IMG/VR virus record: IMGVR_UViG_3300007609_000060
Span: 1 to 32,831 of that record
Strand: one strand, 5' to 3'
Length of the DNA stretch: 32,831 bases
Source of the DNA: a virus
The notes beneath the pieces are model-generated. The model searched no databases. It saw only the letters and a program-made list of their open reading frames with translations, and had not been told where the DNA came from. Positions 23,501-31,780 of this stretch are shown one piece after another. The translations under genes were made by a program, and so were the position numbers. Position 1 is the stretch's first letter; the number at the start of each line of letters is the position of its first letter.

Positions 23501-25442
23501 AGTTTGCAGCTCCTCTAGTTTTTACATTGCCGCCATGAGTCATATCATACACTAATGCATCTAGCACAAAACCAACATCTCGTTCGCACTTGTAATCCTC
23601 GTAATCAAAATTTTCCCAGATACTGCCAGGTGTGGCATTAGCAATTTGATTTTGGATATATTCAGTAACTTCTCGTTGGATAAAAACTCTGTTAAGTTCT
23701 ATCAATGTGCGAGCATTAGGGTTTTTAACACCTTTTTCTACTTGTTCACAAGCATATCGAATTGTTTTCCATGGCTTGTCTTTAGTTAATCCACCTATAG
23801 GAGCAGGTTGATCTACCCCGTTAGTAGCAACATAGTAAACATTTTCTACAGCTCCTAAACTAACCCATTCAGGAATTGAATCATCACTAACTCTTAAGAC
23901 TTGACCTTCTGTTCCAATAGGCAGTCTAGTAGGTCCAGAACCACTATAATATACAAGATCTCCTTGTGTTGTAAGAACTGATATTTCACTACCAATTGCA
24001 ACTACATTCCAATATGTTCCTGTAACATCTTGATCTGGTCTGCTGTTATCTGCGCCGCCACCTTCAGCTACTATAGACGATCCGTCATCCTGCTCTGAAC
24101 GATGCTTTTTAATACAAATATATGCATTAGCACCAAATCTAATTGCATCTCCAATTTCGTATTCTACATCATCCTGCCATTCGCCTTGCCATGCAATTCC
24201 ACTAACAAGTCTTTGATAAAAATTTACATTTGCAGGATGAGCTGAAGCAAATACAGTCATTCCTCCAGTATCTGTTGTAACATCTGTGGTACTAACAAGA
24301 TCTTCATCATTAGAAATTATAATTTCTGTAGCACTTACTACTTGTTTTACATAATAAGTTGCACCTGGATTTATATCGCCAAACGATGTGCCAGTAAAAC
24401 GAATTGCCATACCTACAACCATTCCGGCTGAGCTCGTTACAGTAATTCTATTAGTTGCATCAGCAGTTGCGCTTGCAAATGTGCCGATAGACGGAGAATC
24501 GATTGTAGCTAGATAAGAATATCCGTTTACTCTTACAATAGATCCTACTTTATAACTAGTTTCGATACTCCAATCGTTTTCAAATCTCAAGCCTTCTGAG
24601 AATAAATCCCAATCACTTTGCCCAGGTGTTGTAGGAGTGGTATTACTATGATTTGTTTTGGCAACATATTGGTTACCGCCATAACGAACAATATCGCCAG
24701 GTTGATAAACAGTAGAATCGCTCCAATCGTCTTCGAATTCAAAGCCTTCGACAAACTGACTCCAACGATTAGCAGTGACATCTGTTTCGAAAACTGTATC
24801 AGGAACATGATTAACTGTGCAGATCCATAAGCCTGCACCATATTTAACTACATCATTTACTCGGTATTTTGTAGTTCCGCTTGACCAGGTTTCTCTATAT
24901 TTTAGTCCAGGATTGATTACCTGCCACTTTCCAGAATCTTCAGCAAGACCGTCAATACCGCTAGTGTCACTTAATGCACTTTGATGAGTTTCTCGACAAA
25001 TATAAGTAATTCCGCCATAAGCTACTACATCATTTTTCTTATATTGAGTATTAATTGCCCAGTTGCCCTGCCAAATAAAACTTTCAGCAAATACATCCCA
25101 CTTATCTTGGTCAGCTTCTAAACTTAAGGCAGAATCAGAATTTGATGTGTGCGGAGTATTACAAATATAAGTGATGCCACCATAGAGTACAATATCGCCA
25201 TCGCTATAGAATGTGTCAACATCCCAATCGCTTCTCCACGATTGGCCATCTGACATCAAATTCCAATTTGATGGGACTATATTAAGATCCTCATAAAAGT
25301 CTGAAGTGTCTGATGTATGACCTACTTGACAAATATAAACCTTGCCAGCATATCTAACAACGTCATCAACAAAATATGTAGTAGACGGTGCCCACTCATC
25401 TTTCCATACAAATCTAATTCTACCTAATCTAAATTCTGCCAT
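17598..25442 (-). CDS. Giant tail fibre/virion protein (2614 aa) with seven N-terminal repeats
   Basis: Residues 1-486: seven carbohydrate-binding-module-like repeats, W-x(6-8)-Y-x-x-x-D-x-V-x-Y-G-x-x-Y-I-C-x3-H, with a linker inserted in the sixth. Near 540-565: YYVATNGVDQPAPIGG and KPWKTIRYACEQ, the start of a beta-helix-type region. Four helical K-C-x-R-D-V modules lie at about 617-650, 917-950, 1261-1295 and 1481-1520. A block at 1562-1690 (SLDPGWGP, AIGQKIDG, HNGG, ISDGIGAWV) is shared with the 1860-aa paralog. Six Asp-box-like units (S-x-D-G-x-x-W) lie at about 1985-2225. The C-terminus (GHDFLDIGTG, STDQDGNFRVGDLF, SVVPTQRAIRAFI) is a fibre-end signature. A perfect TATAAATA motif lies 19 nt upstream and GGAG before the ATG. 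Fibre role is by family resemblance; catalytic activity is not shown. Confidence 0.85.
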   Translation of the reverse strand: MAEFRLGRIRFVWKDEWAPSTTYFVDDVVRYAGKVYICQVGHTSDTSDFYEDLNIVPSNWNLMSDGQSWRSDWDVDTFYSDGDIVLYGGITYICNTPHTSNSDSALSLEADQDKWDVFAESFIWQGNWAINTQYKKNDVVAYGGITYICRETHQSALSDTSGIDGLAEDSGKWQVINPGLKYRETWSSGTTKYRVNDVVKYGAGLWICTVNHVPDTVFETDVTANRWSQFVEGFEFEDDWSDSTVYQPGDIVRYGGNQYVAKTNHSNTTPTTPGQSDWDLFSEGLRFENDWSIETSYKVGSIVRVNGYSYLATIDSPSIGTFASATADATNRITVTSSAGMVVGMAIRFTGTSFGDINPGATYYVKQVVSATEIIISNDEDLVSTTDVTTDTGGMTVFASAHPANVNFYQRLVSGIAWQGEWQDDVEYEIGDAIRFGANAYICIKKHRSEQDDGSSIVAEGGGADNSRPDQDVTGTYWNVVAIGSEISVLTTQGDLVYYSGSGPTRLPIGTEGQVLRVSDDSIPEWVSLGAVENVYYVATNGVDQPAPIGGLTKDKPWKTIRYACEQVEKGVKNPNARTLIELNRVFIQREVTEYIQNQIANATPGSIWENFDYEDYKCERDVGFVLDALVYDMTHGGNVKTRGAANSLVGGIVEDTPGAYPGLAGEEAQSLAAYNYMLTLISNVLDQEAPSVNYQNTNGDNSTAIVTQYFDASITAEATALPRIQTLTTIITNAIDDGDTSRIPARNFDEVAIMVSTGKYREVLPIIVPEGVCILGDELRGTNVGPAISSVDKTDAKYSIGALGRLESIVNDIVVGNEVTESVGNTEVQSREWPYADTLEQDAVTQLVRSIQQNIDFRIGTTHMASSTDPVGYNDSYLVGYGDARKLVVENKEFLKEEVIAFIAANYPDLKYSRTKCRQDVGYIVDAVAYDLTYGGYSQSLNAGLAYYEGYAGQRLISTSELSATVAAYDFLKSRLQSVIGAILLPTPLQTAVPQFVDTAGSAASITFTNGAIDIIRNLVNGGTDNWPSVTITTIASNVVTTSATHNLQVGDLIVVRSTENGFVKNTRYWIASTPAGNTFTVSETFGGSAYTLTNGTGLSITANKIDYPAVADGVGSTTALITAAETLSAARETIIENVIDDLNEVAYHIDFVVRLNGLTNDDFIVYVGKNDIAHTYVSGGVVTKADDTDVNITNFVYNESTGYATVTTSTDHGLEAGDVVDITNITVSCTSSGETREFVYPSATSTKGNRTKILYIQNKCIRDLRLILEAVSFDFMLDSNFQSIKAGYSYLRSSAAEVFTLNQKQITRDALTNAKTEALANVGGDTTAQARIESLMTIIDDIIYTGSLEGDNCSTGIRNRQYAVLQLERNRDFIVSEIDNWIANTYTSTVTVTQDSTDYINVSDTSWMSRNTAIRFTGATTSGIQTGVTYYVQNVIDSETITIAETRNAQSPLDISAGGDFDVETVGSFTVSLYYNNALCLRDVNTYIDALKYDIKFPGNYKSLYAARYYANAVVGSLEEDCYYLRNATGVRNQTLVELTGDLLPENEYGTSRVSAGAYCSLDPGWGPDDYRGWILTRSPYVQGVTTFGTAAIGQKIDGSLHNGGNDSIVSNDFTQVISDGIGAWVSNNGRAELVSVFTYYAHIGYLSESGGRIRGTNGNCSYGDFGAVAEGFDADEIPNTAVIDNKSGFNAVIGSANTNGDDIFNFEFDHAGNDYTEVAYTITGGGVNVDIEADEFRDDAVFQVRLIDLGDDSSGQFGGDGYLTNANTAQGGTTSSITLAAVDQEVSSAYVGMKVFVDGGAGQGQFGIVSTYNAGTKLANVVRESDGQSGWDHVVPGTTIVSPNASSTYVMEPAISFTSPGFQADSLELPQVGDWVDATFGETAATYTGLSPTSYTGIGTGATFDVVRNGSKYIITLTDGGLDYSRLETFKILGTSLGGETPTNDITFTITAINSVTGEILEYDQEGFGLNGLFVANKSNSGNGIFTSTDGENWSTRILPLPTTNWTGVASGLIDDGSSDLKVSRFVAVATGGTRAAWSADGINWFSSSLPVSASWTRVVFGNGRFVAIASDSTTVAISLDGQVWDVTGTLNSTGFVDVTYGMGKFVAVKTGNTDAVEYSDDGGETWTQEDLPANSTWTSVTWGRGAFVAVASDSNNGAISIDGETWTAMTVGSPDSNDPAGYQRVRYGQGLFIATATLNGQTGYQFVMKSENGLYWTDESIPTAGGIQNDGYNAIVFGNPQKTGYWLAFQNDNGDHAVKIRTGATTRARAFVAQTKIFVIRLTEPGSGYDTAPTMTVTDPNNTFELPVEVRVGKGALATPSFVDRGQEYTSANAEVDDDNSNGFADFYQPGAFIFVRRLSQRPVPGSNIVFGHLPNRTFKLVNVLTFLGQNDGAYTAFFQVSPELTIQEAPENGTSLTTRIRFSQVRLTGHDFLDIGTGSFEETNYPGTPTQDPIPAQETKEGNGGRVFYTSTDQDGNFRVGDLFTIEQSTGVATLNADAFNIAGLQELSLGEVTLGGGSASIDEFSSDPFFTADSDSVVPTQRAIRAFIASQIGGGGASLNVNSVTAGSVFINTNQIRTVDGSVINMRGKFNFKGPVTGYPIAWNYFLV

Positions 25443-25461
25443 TTCTTACTCCGCTATGATG

Positions 25462-25469
25462 TATTTATA
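25462..25469 (-). promoter_or_regulatory. T4-type late promoter TATAAATA
   Basis: Minus strand TATAAATA, a perfect T4 late consensus, ends 19 nt before the ATG of the 2614-aa fibre in a 32-nt gap. GGAG lies between motif and start. This is the strongest promoter call in the window and implies a phage late sigma factor (gp55-like) encoded elsewhere. Confidence 0.7.
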
Positions 25470-25474
25470 ATATT

Positions 25475-28400
25475 TTAACTAGTCTTGTTAGGATCATCAG
25501 CAAATGATCTAAAGAAGAACTTTTGTCCCAAAATATATCCTTGTATCTGTCCTTGACCAGTACCGTCGTCATTTTCTAGTGGTTCGCCGCCTGCACTGAA
25601 ATCCAGTGTATTTGAAAAATTAACAAAGCTTCCAATAGTTGAACTTATTTCAGCCGGACCTACTTTTACCGTACCAGCAATAAAACTAGCTGTAGATAAT
25701 TCTGATCCACCAACACTTAATCTATTTTGTAAAAATGCTTTAATAGCTCGCTGTGTTGGGACAACATTGTTAGAATCTTCTGTAAACAAAGGATCTGTTG
25801 AGAATTCTCTAATAACAACTCCCGAACCACCTACTCGGATTCCACCAAGATTTAACTCTGTTAAACCTTCTAAGTCAAAGAATTGCGCACTAATAGTTAC
25901 AATACCCGTTGCTTGTTCTACAGCAAATAGTTCACCTGTTCTAAAGTTACCATCTTGATCCGTACTTGTATAGAATACTCGCCCTCCATCAGTTTCAGTA
26001 ACTTCATTTTCTGGACTACCTGTAAAAAACGCGCCGCTAGCATAAATTTCTGGATAATTTGTCTCTGTAAAGTTGCCAGTGCCGATGTCTAGGAAGTCAT
26101 GACCTGTTACACGAACCTGACTATATCTTTCTCTTAAAATTAGGCTCGTACCATGTTCAACCGTTAAACCTTCATTGTTGTTCCAACTTGGATCAATACT
26201 AAATCTAGCTCTTAACTTGCCATTAGGCTTTTCGCCTAATTCAGTAACTGTAACTACTGTGTAAATTTCATTAATTCCGTTAAATATTAACTGTGTTCCA
26301 GGTCCTGGGTAAACTTCTAATTCATCTAAAGTTATTTCATTTCCAATTTCAATAACATCTGCAAAACCATTACCGTTAACAGTTACTACTGTAGATGAAG
26401 TTCTAAACCCTTGTCCTCTATTGATCCAACTCGGTTGAGCTAATACTCCTTCCCCAATTCTTGCATCAACAAATATTTCGCTGGTATTGTTTGGATCTAT
26501 TGTAGTTAATGTAGGTGAAACTGCATACCCTGAACCCGGCTCCCAAATTCTAATTTCGCTGACTCTGCCTGCAGCAACAATGATTCTAGCTAATGCTCGT
26601 GCGCCAGTGAATACTCTGTTCGCAGTTTGAGAAACTCCGTTTGGTAACACGACCCACATTCCTGTATTATTCTGCAATGACGAATCACCTAGTGTAATAT
26701 CTGGATTACCAAATGCCAAAATGTTCCATTCGAGTTCAGATGTTAAAAATCTATTAGTCCACACAATACCGTCATACGAAGTAGCACAATATTTTGTTGG
26801 ACCGTCCACTTCGTCGCCGCCAATAAGTGCGTTATCTCCAGTATCACATACTGCAAAGAAAACTCCTTGCGCATACTTAATATTATTCCAACTCATTATA
26901 GTGCTTTCGTCAGGTTTGGGCATCTCCGCAGAATACCAAAATTCTCCATCTAAACTATATGCAACGTCAGCTTGTCTCGATACGGCAACAAATCTGTTAT
27001 TACCATAAGCAACATTTACCCAATCTCTTTGAGTCGAATCGTCAATAACATCCATTACATGCGGAGTCCAGGTTATTGTATTTGATACTGAATTGTAAAC
27101 ACCTTCAACAGAAATATTATTACTGTTTGCTACAGCAACAAATTTATTTTTACCGTATGCAATGCCAATCCATTCATTAAATGTCGAGTCACCAAAGTTT
27201 GCAATTGTAGAAGCAGTCCAAGTTTCACCGCCATCGATACTAATTGCTGCTTTATCTGCGTCGCCTGCAACCGCTACAAAAACTCCATCACCGTGCGTTA
27301 CGGCATTCCAACTAGCCGAAGATGGCATAGAAGATAATGACCAATTAATACCATCTAGTGAATATGCAGCGTTATCTGAACCGTTTTGTATTGCTACAAA
27401 TCTATTATCTCCAGCTGCCAAACATTTCCAATTACCACTTCTCGGTAATCCACCTGTCTCAGAATCTGATGTCCACGTTTCGCCGTTTAATGAATACGAG
27501 GTAACTCTTCCAACGGCCGGAACTGCTACAAATCTACCAGTTCTGCCTTTCCCATCAAACGCAAAGCTAGTAATACTATTTGTACTATCGTCTGAAATAC
27601 TAGTTACGGTTATTGTTATATCATTATCAGGGCTGTTGCCTCCTAAATTGGTTCCAGATACTGTCACTACATCTCTTACAGCATAACCGGCGCCGCCATC
27701 ATTAATAGTTACAGCATAATCTCTGCCATTTTTAATAACATTAAATGTTGCAGCTGCAGGAACTAAACCGTCTTGTTCCTCAACTTCTCCTGTGCCTACT
27801 TGACTAATAACATTAGTATATGTTTCAGTAGTTTCGCCGTAAACAATATTAGCCCAAACTGTCCCGACCTCTAAATCTACCGCAGTAGATGTAAATCCAG
27901 GATCATTAAATATGGGTCTCGGTTCTAATCGATATGTAGTTGAAGTATCCAGTATCGGTGCAACCGGAGTTCCAGGAGTAACATGATCCCATCCTACGAC
28001 GCCGTCGCTTTCTCTTCTTACATTTAACACTTTAGATATGTCATTATAACTGTCAACATATCCATATTGACCTGTACCTGTACCTGATGTAATAATAACA
28101 CGAAGTCCGAGTATTTCTGCTTCTGTACTTTCTTCATTGGTTGCAAGCGTAATTGTTGTAAGGCCGCCTGCCTGAGCATTGTTACCTACTTGGGTAAATC
28201 CGCCGCCTCCAGGAAATCCAGAATCTAATGGATTGATCAATCTTACATCAAATACTCCATTATCACGAAACTCGTCATTGACTACTTCTGCATTTACCCC
28301 AGCACCGGTAAATGATGTTGTAGCTTCAGTATACCCTTGACCAGCATTGTTGTATTCTAAAATAAGAATTTCGTCGTTAACTTCACCAGCAAATGCTGAA

Positions 28401-31057
28401 ACTACACTGGCTTGCTGATTTCGATTATCAACTACAGCAGATCTTGGTATTTCGGTTGGGTCAACTCCTGTTGCATATGCACCATAATTACCGTATGAAC
28501 AGTTACCATTTAATGAGCGAATAATTCCACCGTTTGTAGCAAGATATCCTACCTGAGCATAGTATGTGAATACACTTACAAGCTCTGCTCTACCGTTGTT
28601 TAAAACCCAAGCACCGACGCCGTCTGATATAATCTGTGTAAAATCGTTGCTTACAATAGATTTGTTTCCGCCATTGTGTAAAGCGCCGTCGATCTTTTGT
28701 CCGATTGCAGCATACCCAAACGTTGCTAGACCTTGAATGTAAGGCGATCTTGTTAAAATCCATGTGCTTTCGTCAGCTGGACCCCAACCTGGATCTAAAC
28801 TAACAAAAGCTCCGCCAGTTGGTCTTTGGAATAACTCAAAAACGCCTGTTGGGTTTAAAGTTCCTTCAAGACCTTCAACTGTTAGTGCTCTTACTCCACT
28901 AGCATCTCTAACATAAAACATATCATCAGTTTTAGACCCCAATACAGCGTTACGATAATATCGTCCTTCTAATATTGTTTTATAAGTTCCAGGATATGTA
29001 ATATCATAAATCCATGCATCTATATATCTACGAAAATTGGTTTTGAATAATTCTCTATCAAAGGAATAATTTGGAAAAGTAAATGCAACTACTGCCTCGG
29101 CCTCTTCTGCTAAAAACTCTCTGTTAGCTGTTAAAATTCTAGCTAAATTTAATAAATCTGCATCAGTAGTAGCATTGTTTGAACCTGTTAAAGTAGGATT
29201 AGTTCCTAAACCGTTGATGTAAAATGTTATGTAATTAATTAAATTACTTGCTAAACTTTGAACTTCGACAGCTGCATCTGCTGACGATGTTACATCATTA
29301 GTTTCAATAGTTTCAAAATCCCCAATTTGTATTAACACATCATCAGTTAAAAATACTTGTTCTTGTGTATTTCCTACAGTTTTTGTTATAGTACTACCCA
29401 ATGCTAAAGCTGGAATAATAGTAGACACTCTATTAATAGCCGAAATTGTATAACTAATATCATTAGCTAATGCCGCTATAGGTTGATTTGGTTTAATAGT
29501 AGTAGTACGTTCTTCGTGTCCCCTAACCGCAGTTTTAACAGGTACAATTATTGGTAAAATTTCTTCGTATTCTCCTGCTTGAGCATAAACTGTAGTATCT
29601 CCATCAAATCCATCATTGGCTCTTTCACAAGCAAATCGAATAGTTTTATATGGTTTAAATGGATTTATTCCTCTATTTGGGTCAAGTTCGTCATCTACGC
29701 CATTCGGTGCTACATAGAAAAATCTAGTACTGTTACCCCAAACTTTATAGTTTAAGTTATCATTTTCATTGGCAACTAAAATTTCTTCAGGATTTCCGAT
29801 TGGAACATCTGTAACATCAAAAGTACTACCGTCGCCGGTTCTTCTTCTTGAAAGACCAAATGTAATCAAATCGCCTTTAGCGGTCATTGCTGTTTTTTCA
29901 GCAGCCAATAATATTAAATCCCAATAATCTATGCCATTTCCATTATCACCTGGATAATTCTCTAAACTGGCTGTATGAGCAAAGTTACAGCTATATGCAC
30001 TGCCGTCAAATAATACAATATCTCCCACAAGATAAACAGTTTCTTCTTCCCAGTAATTTTTCCATTCTGTACCAGGTACTATAATTTCCCAACTTCCGCT
30101 GTCAAGATAAGTTAATGTACTACCATCGCCGGTTGTGTCTTGCTTTGCAACATATAGTATTCCGCCAATTCTTACTAGATCGCCTGTTTTATAAGTTTCC
30201 GTAGCAATCCAATTTCCTCGAGGATTAACGGCATTTGATAAAAGAGTCCAATCTGTCGATCCAGATGGTAATGTATAATTTGCGGGATTACTGTCGACAT
30301 TATTAGTTAACGAATAATATAGATATCCACCATGTTTTACAACATCGCCGATCTGATAAACTGTAAGATAATTCCACTCTCCGCCAAATTCTTGTCCGTT
30401 AAATTCAATATCCCAAACAGCATCGTCAAATGTTGATTCAGAAGTGTGTCCAGTATTGCATCTATAAACAGATCCACCGTATTTTACGAGATCATTAACA
30501 GCATATCTTGTTGCTGTGGCCCAAGCAGATCTATATTCTACACCAGAATAAACAATTTGCCATTTACTTTGATCATCTTCTAGCGCACTGCCTGCAGTGT
30601 GCCCGCTAACGCAACGATAAACTGTTCCGCGATATCTTACAATATCATTTAAACCATATATTGTTCCAGATACCCATATGTTATTCCACTTAGACGATAG
30701 CGCATAAATTGTCCAATTGGATAACTGACTATTAAAACTGCTTGAAGTGTGAGACGTTTCCGCAAGATAAACAGCCCCTCCAAATAATACAATATCACCA
30801 GGATTATAAAGAACACCAGTTTCCCAAGCATCTCGCCATTGATAACCGTCGGTCATTTTAACCCAGGCTGGCTGTACAACTGTATCGCCAACAGGTACAA
30901 ATGTTAAGTCTGATTGGAAAGCTGTAGCTGTGTGTTGTCTAATACAAACCCAAGAGCCGGCGCCAAACCTAACAACATCATCTTTATTATATGTTGTTGC
31001 CGTAGACCATGTGCCTCGCCAAGTATATCTAATTCTGCTTATCTTAAATTCAGCCAT
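25475..31057 (-). CDS. Giant tail fibre/virion protein (1860 aa), paralog of the 2614-aa protein
   Basis: Residues 1-388 hold seven carbohydrate-binding-module-like repeats in the same order and register as the paralog. FFYVAPNGVDDELDPNRG and KPYKTIRFACERAN (about 447-480) open the beta-helix-type region. There is only one helical module (about 668-708, NFRRYIDAWIYDITYPG), against four in the larger protein, which explains most of the length difference. The shared block SLDPGWGP ... ISDGVGAWVLNNGRAELVSVF lies at about 753-880. At least five Asp-box-like units follow in the region around 1170-1500 (SYSLNGETW, AYSLDGINW, ISIDGGETW, AYSLDGEFW, SYDGIVW). The C-terminus matches (GHDFLDIGTG, TDQDGNFRTGELF, VVPTQRAIKAFL). 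AGGA precedes the ATG; 14 nt separate it from the gene upstream. Confidence 0.85.
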   Translation of the reverse strand: MAEFKISRIRYTWRGTWSTATTYNKDDVVRFGAGSWVCIRQHTATAFQSDLTFVPVGDTVVQPAWVKMTDGYQWRDAWETGVLYNPGDIVLFGGAVYLAETSHTSSSFNSQLSNWTIYALSSKWNNIWVSGTIYGLNDIVRYRGTVYRCVSGHTAGSALEDDQSKWQIVYSGVEYRSAWATATRYAVNDLVKYGGSVYRCNTGHTSESTFDDAVWDIEFNGQEFGGEWNYLTVYQIGDVVKHGGYLYYSLTNNVDSNPANYTLPSGSTDWTLLSNAVNPRGNWIATETYKTGDLVRIGGILYVAKQDTTGDGSTLTYLDSGSWEIIVPGTEWKNYWEEETVYLVGDIVLFDGSAYSCNFAHTASLENYPGDNGNGIDYWDLILLAAEKTAMTAKGDLITFGLSRRRTGDGSTFDVTDVPIGNPEEILVANENDNLNYKVWGNSTRFFYVAPNGVDDELDPNRGINPFKPYKTIRFACERANDGFDGDTTVYAQAGEYEEILPIIVPVKTAVRGHEERTTTIKPNQPIAALANDISYTISAINRVSTIIPALALGSTITKTVGNTQEQVFLTDDVLIQIGDFETIETNDVTSSADAAVEVQSLASNLINYITFYINGLGTNPTLTGSNNATTDADLLNLARILTANREFLAEEAEAVVAFTFPNYSFDRELFKTNFRRYIDAWIYDITYPGTYKTILEGRYYRNAVLGSKTDDMFYVRDASGVRALTVEGLEGTLNPTGVFELFQRPTGGAFVSLDPGWGPADESTWILTRSPYIQGLATFGYAAIGQKIDGALHNGGNKSIVSNDFTQIISDGVGAWVLNNGRAELVSVFTYYAQVGYLATNGGIIRSLNGNCSYGNYGAYATGVDPTEIPRSAVVDNRNQQASVVSAFAGEVNDEILILEYNNAGQGYTEATTSFTGAGVNAEVVNDEFRDNGVFDVRLINPLDSGFPGGGGFTQVGNNAQAGGLTTITLATNEESTEAEILGLRVIITSGTGTGQYGYVDSYNDISKVLNVRRESDGVVGWDHVTPGTPVAPILDTSTTYRLEPRPIFNDPGFTSTAVDLEVGTVWANIVYGETTETYTNVISQVGTGEVEEQDGLVPAAATFNVIKNGRDYAVTINDGGAGYAVRDVVTVSGTNLGGNSPDNDITITVTSISDDSTNSITSFAFDGKGRTGRFVAVPAVGRVTSYSLNGETWTSDSETGGLPRSGNWKCLAAGDNRFVAIQNGSDNAAYSLDGINWSLSSMPSSASWNAVTHGDGVFVAVAGDADKAAISIDGGETWTASTIANFGDSTFNEWIGIAYGKNKFVAVANSNNISVEGVYNSVSNTITWTPHVMDVIDDSTQRDWVNVAYGNNRFVAVSRQADVAYSLDGEFWYSAEMPKPDESTIMSWNNIKYAQGVFFAVCDTGDNALIGGDEVDGPTKYCATSYDGIVWTNRFLTSELEWNILAFGNPDITLGDSSLQNNTGMWVVLPNGVSQTANRVFTGARALARIIVAAGRVSEIRIWEPGSGYAVSPTLTTIDPNNTSEIFVDARIGEGVLAQPSWINRGQGFRTSSTVVTVNGNGFADVIEIGNEITLDELEVYPGPGTQLIFNGINEIYTVVTVTELGEKPNGKLRARFSIDPSWNNNEGLTVEHGTSLILRERYSQVRVTGHDFLDIGTGNFTETNYPEIYASGAFFTGSPENEVTETDGGRVFYTSTDQDGNFRTGELFAVEQATGIVTISAQFFDLEGLTELNLGGIRVGGSGVVIREFSTDPLFTEDSNNVVPTQRAIKAFLQNRLSVGGSELSTASFIAGTVKVGPAEISSTIGSFVNFSNTLDFSAGGEPLENDDGTGQGQIQGYILGQKFFFRSFADDPNKTS

Positions 31058-31071
31058 TATTTAATCCTATT

Positions 31072-31434
31072 TTACGATGATACGCCTGTGGGATACTCGT
31101 ATCCTCTATTAATTCTTTGTACTAGTCTACCTTCTTCATCGATGTAATAAAAAATACTTCTATTATCCCAACGATATTGAGGATATATTAAATTTTCAAA
31201 TTCAATTTCATGATCGAGAGATATTCCTTCAAAGTAATCAATACCCTCTTCAAAATCTTCAAATGTTTCTGCCGGATCACCTGGAGCATTTACTTCTACA
31301 ACATCTTGATCAATAACTAAATCAACCCTTACTAAAAATAATTCTCCATCATCATTTCTTCTCAATCCATAGAAATATCTAGTACCTTCGCCTAAAATGT
31401 CGTCTGGATTTCTACCTAAATAATAGTTTGACAT
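31072..31434 (-). CDS. Small acidic protein of the fibre cluster
   Basis: 120 residues, strongly acidic (ETFEDFEEGIDYFEG) and aromatic (IYPQYRWDNRSIFYYIDEEG). The N-terminus NYYLGRNPDDILGEGTRYFYGL resembles openings of small structural proteins, but I do not recognise the family. No Cys, no signal peptide, no membrane segment. AAGGA lies 8 nt before the ATG. It sits between the small beta-sandwich protein and the 1860-aa fibre in a co-directional run with gaps of 14 nt or less, so a fibre-associated structural or assembly role is likely by context. Confidence 0.6.
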   Translation of the reverse strand: MSNYYLGRNPDDILGEGTRYFYGLRRNDDGELFLVRVDLVIDQDVVEVNAPGDPAETFEDFEEGIDYFEGISLDHEIEFENLIYPQYRWDNRSIFYYIDEEGRLVQRINRGYEYPTGVSS

Positions 31435-31443
31435 AACAATTCC

Positions 31444-31776
31444 TTATGATATCTCTACATAACTTACAACAGCATCAATACTATCATCAACATCACTCTG
31501 TATACGAAGCCCAGCTGTTTCTGGCAAAATTAATTTTTCGCCTTGTGTAATTAATTTTAAACTAGTATTTGGAGGTATCGGTATTGATCTTACATAATTT
31601 CCTTGCGTTGAGTTTTCATCAACAACAAATACATTTACTACTACAGTATCATATTGTGTAACATTTGATAAGTTACATCCGATGACAGTAGCTCTAACTC
31701 CTAAAGGAATTTGCACTACATCGACTGGAGCTATTCCTATGTTTGTATTAACTGCATGTCTAAAAACTGTTGGCAT
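31444..31776 (-). CDS. Small beta-sandwich virion protein, likely paralog of the 107-aa protein
   Basis: 110 residues with the same strand pattern as the protein at 17262-17585: VVQIPLGVRATVIGCNLSN, YDTVVVNVFVVDE, SIPIPPNTSLKLI, GEKLILPETAGLRIQSD. Overall sequence identity is low, so the relation is tentative. No catalytic motif or membrane segment. AGGA lies before the ATG and the upstream fibre gene stops 4 nt away. It may be a connector or cap at the base of the giant fibres. Confidence 0.6.
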   Translation of the reverse strand: MPTVFRHAVNTNIGIAPVDVVQIPLGVRATVIGCNLSNVTQYDTVVVNVFVVDENSTQGNYVRSIPIPPNTSLKLITQGEKLILPETAGLRIQSDVDDSIDAVVSYVEIS

Positions 31777-31780
31777 TTCT

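Noticed and set aside
17598-31057. CRISPR array or tandem DNA repeat
   Set aside because: The repetition is at protein level with variable spacing. No identical short direct repeats with unique spacers are seen.
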